A stretch of 15,590 nucleotides of DNA, taken from the NCBI GenBank assembly GCA_002385805.1, contig DGEF01000110.1, positions 1 to 15,590 of the forward strand, written 5' to 3'. How positions within the stretch are numbered: position 1 is the stretch's first letter; each line of letters starts with the position of its first letter. The notes under the pieces are model-generated. The model did no database searches, was not told the DNA's origin, and was given only the letters and a program-made list of their open reading frames with translations. This document shows, piece by piece, positions 14,703-15,590 of the stretch. Both the position numbers and the translations under genes were made by a program. This DNA is from Peptococcaceae bacterium UBA3933. Lineage in GTDB: Bacteria > Bacillota > Peptococcia > Peptococcales > BICA1-8.

Positions 14703-15590
14703 TTAATCTAAAGTAGCCTCTTTATTTAATTCCGGGTTGTAATTATATCTTTCCAGTTCCAGATCAAATTCTTCCGGTGGAGTAACGCCGGCCTTAAGAA
14801 GTGCCTCCCGGGTTGTCATCTCTGATTTTCTGGCATAATCTAAACCATCACTGAGAACCCGCATAGCTTCCTCAGGATTATGGAAACCCATGCTGTTTTC
14901 GGCAGTTACAAAAGTAACTCTATAGTATGCTTTACGGTAATATTCTTTGGCTTTGTTTAATAATTCTTCATCAATGCCTTCTGTTTCATTGGCAAATTCA
15001 ATGGCTTTGGCTGCTTGTGCCGCGGCAAATCCGGCTTTAGTCAACAAATGATTGACCCGGTCTTGAATGTAGAAGATTCTCTCTTTTAATTCATCTTTAG
15101 TATAGTTATGGCACTGCATACAAGCTTTTAAATCCTGCTTCAAAGGACTGGTCCAGTGATGGGTAGTGATTTTGGTATTGCCGACTCTTTCATAGGGCAT
15201 ATGACAATCAGCACAACTTAAGCCTGCGGCCCAGTGAGTACTGTTATTACTGAACAGTTCAAATTCCGGGTGTCTGATATGCCCCATGCGCATTCCGGTG
15301 ATTTTATGGGTCCATTCATAAAGCTGATTTTCTTCGATTGTTTTTTCAATATTTTCGATGGTGATATTTTCCCACTGGGAATCGTCCCAAGGAAAGATTA
15401 AATCAATGGATTTGCCTTCGCTGTTTTTGGGGATACTGTAGGTTACATGGCACTGAGCACAGACAGCTGATCTTTCTTCCTGCCGGGTTAAATTATCAGG
15501 ATCTTTGCCCAGTTTTTCCAGACCTTCCCTAACAGTCCACCTGCTTAAATTTAAACTCATGTCTTCAGAATTGTGGCAATCAATGCAAGC
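14703..15590 (-). CDS. nrfA: Ammonia-forming cytochrome c nitrite reductase NrfA, C-terminal part (5' end outside window)
   Basis: The frame is open to the right edge (ACIDCHNSED precedes Met at 15560), so that Met is internal. About 295 residues are visible. Four haem-binding CxxCH motifs appear in NrfA order: CIDCH (haem 2), CAQCH (haem 3), CADCH (haem 4) and CMQCH (haem 5). The active-site haem 1 (CxxCK or CxxCH) lies outside the window. The Tyr of CHVTY and the His of HPEFE match the catalytic Tyr and His, and FPWDDS matches the family. NrfA reduces nitrite to ammonium with six electrons, outside the membrane, usually with NrfH as quinol dehydrogenase. The calcium-site residues of E. coli NrfA (Glu in CHVEY; Lys and Gln in KAQHPEYE) read Thr, His and Arg here. 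The C-terminal haem-ligand helix region GFHNPEEAMRVL is present. A strong terminator follows. Confidence 0.92.
   Translation of the reverse strand, partial: ACIDCHNSEDMSLNLSRWTVREGLEKLGKDPDNLTRQEERSAVCAQCHVTYSIPKNSEGKSIDLIFPWDDSQWENITIENIEKTIEENQLYEWTHKITGMRMGHIRHPEFELFSNNSTHWAAGLSCADCHMPYERVGNTKITTHHWTSPLKQDLKACMQCHNYTKDELKERIFYIQDRVNHLLTKAGFAAAQAAKAIEFANETEGIDEELLNKAKEYYRKAYYRVTFVTAENSMGFHNPEEAMRVLSDGLDYARKSEMTTREALLKAGVTPPEEFDLELERYNYNPELNKEATLD

Overview
The window looks like chromosome from an anaerobic, spore-forming-lineage Firmicute (Clostridia, Peptococcaceae/Desulfotomaculum-type). The evidence is AT-rich DNA, strong GGAGG-type ribosome binding sites, an SLH-anchored wall peptidase, two DUF4183 proteins of the kind found in spore-outer-layer gene sets, an enoate/2,4-dienoyl-CoA reductase-type flavoenzyme and a multihaem nitrite reductase. 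The species cannot be named from the sequence alone.

Layout. At the left edge, on the plus strand, is the 3' part of a GNAT/FemAB-like acyltransferase. A large FMN/FAD/Fe-S oxidoreductase of the FadH/old yellow enzyme type follows, closed by a clear terminator. Next come a divergent PurC-like protein standing alone and a TSUP (TauE/SafE) permease, whose promoter is buried in a perfect long palindrome. From 4.70 to 5.16 kb there is a terminator and what looks like the decayed start of a hybrid-cluster protein (hcp) gene.

From 5.16 to 8.84 kb the genes are on the minus strand. A 451-aa protein has three tandem DUF4183 repeats, and a 123-aa single-domain DUF4183 protein lies just upstream; both have upstream sequences resembling sigma-K promoters. 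A secreted protein with SLH domains, an Fn3-like domain and an M15 D-Ala-D-Ala carboxypeptidase domain completes this group.

From 9.03 to 13.43 kb on the plus strand lies a two-gene Type III restriction-modification operon (mod-res). Mod looks complete. Res keeps its helicase motifs but stops where the C-terminal nuclease domain should begin. Its last codons overlap, tail to tail, the 3' end of rtcB (minus strand), an RNA ligase gene with its own good promoter. At the right edge, on the minus strand, is the C-terminal part of NrfA, ammonia-forming cytochrome c nitrite reductase, with haem motifs 2-5 visible and non-canonical residues at the usual calcium site.

The genes do not form one pathway. 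The points that deserve attention are the nuclease-less Res, the DUF4183 pair with possible sporulation promoters, the variant NrfA, the odd PurC and the palindromic operator-like site before the TSUP gene.
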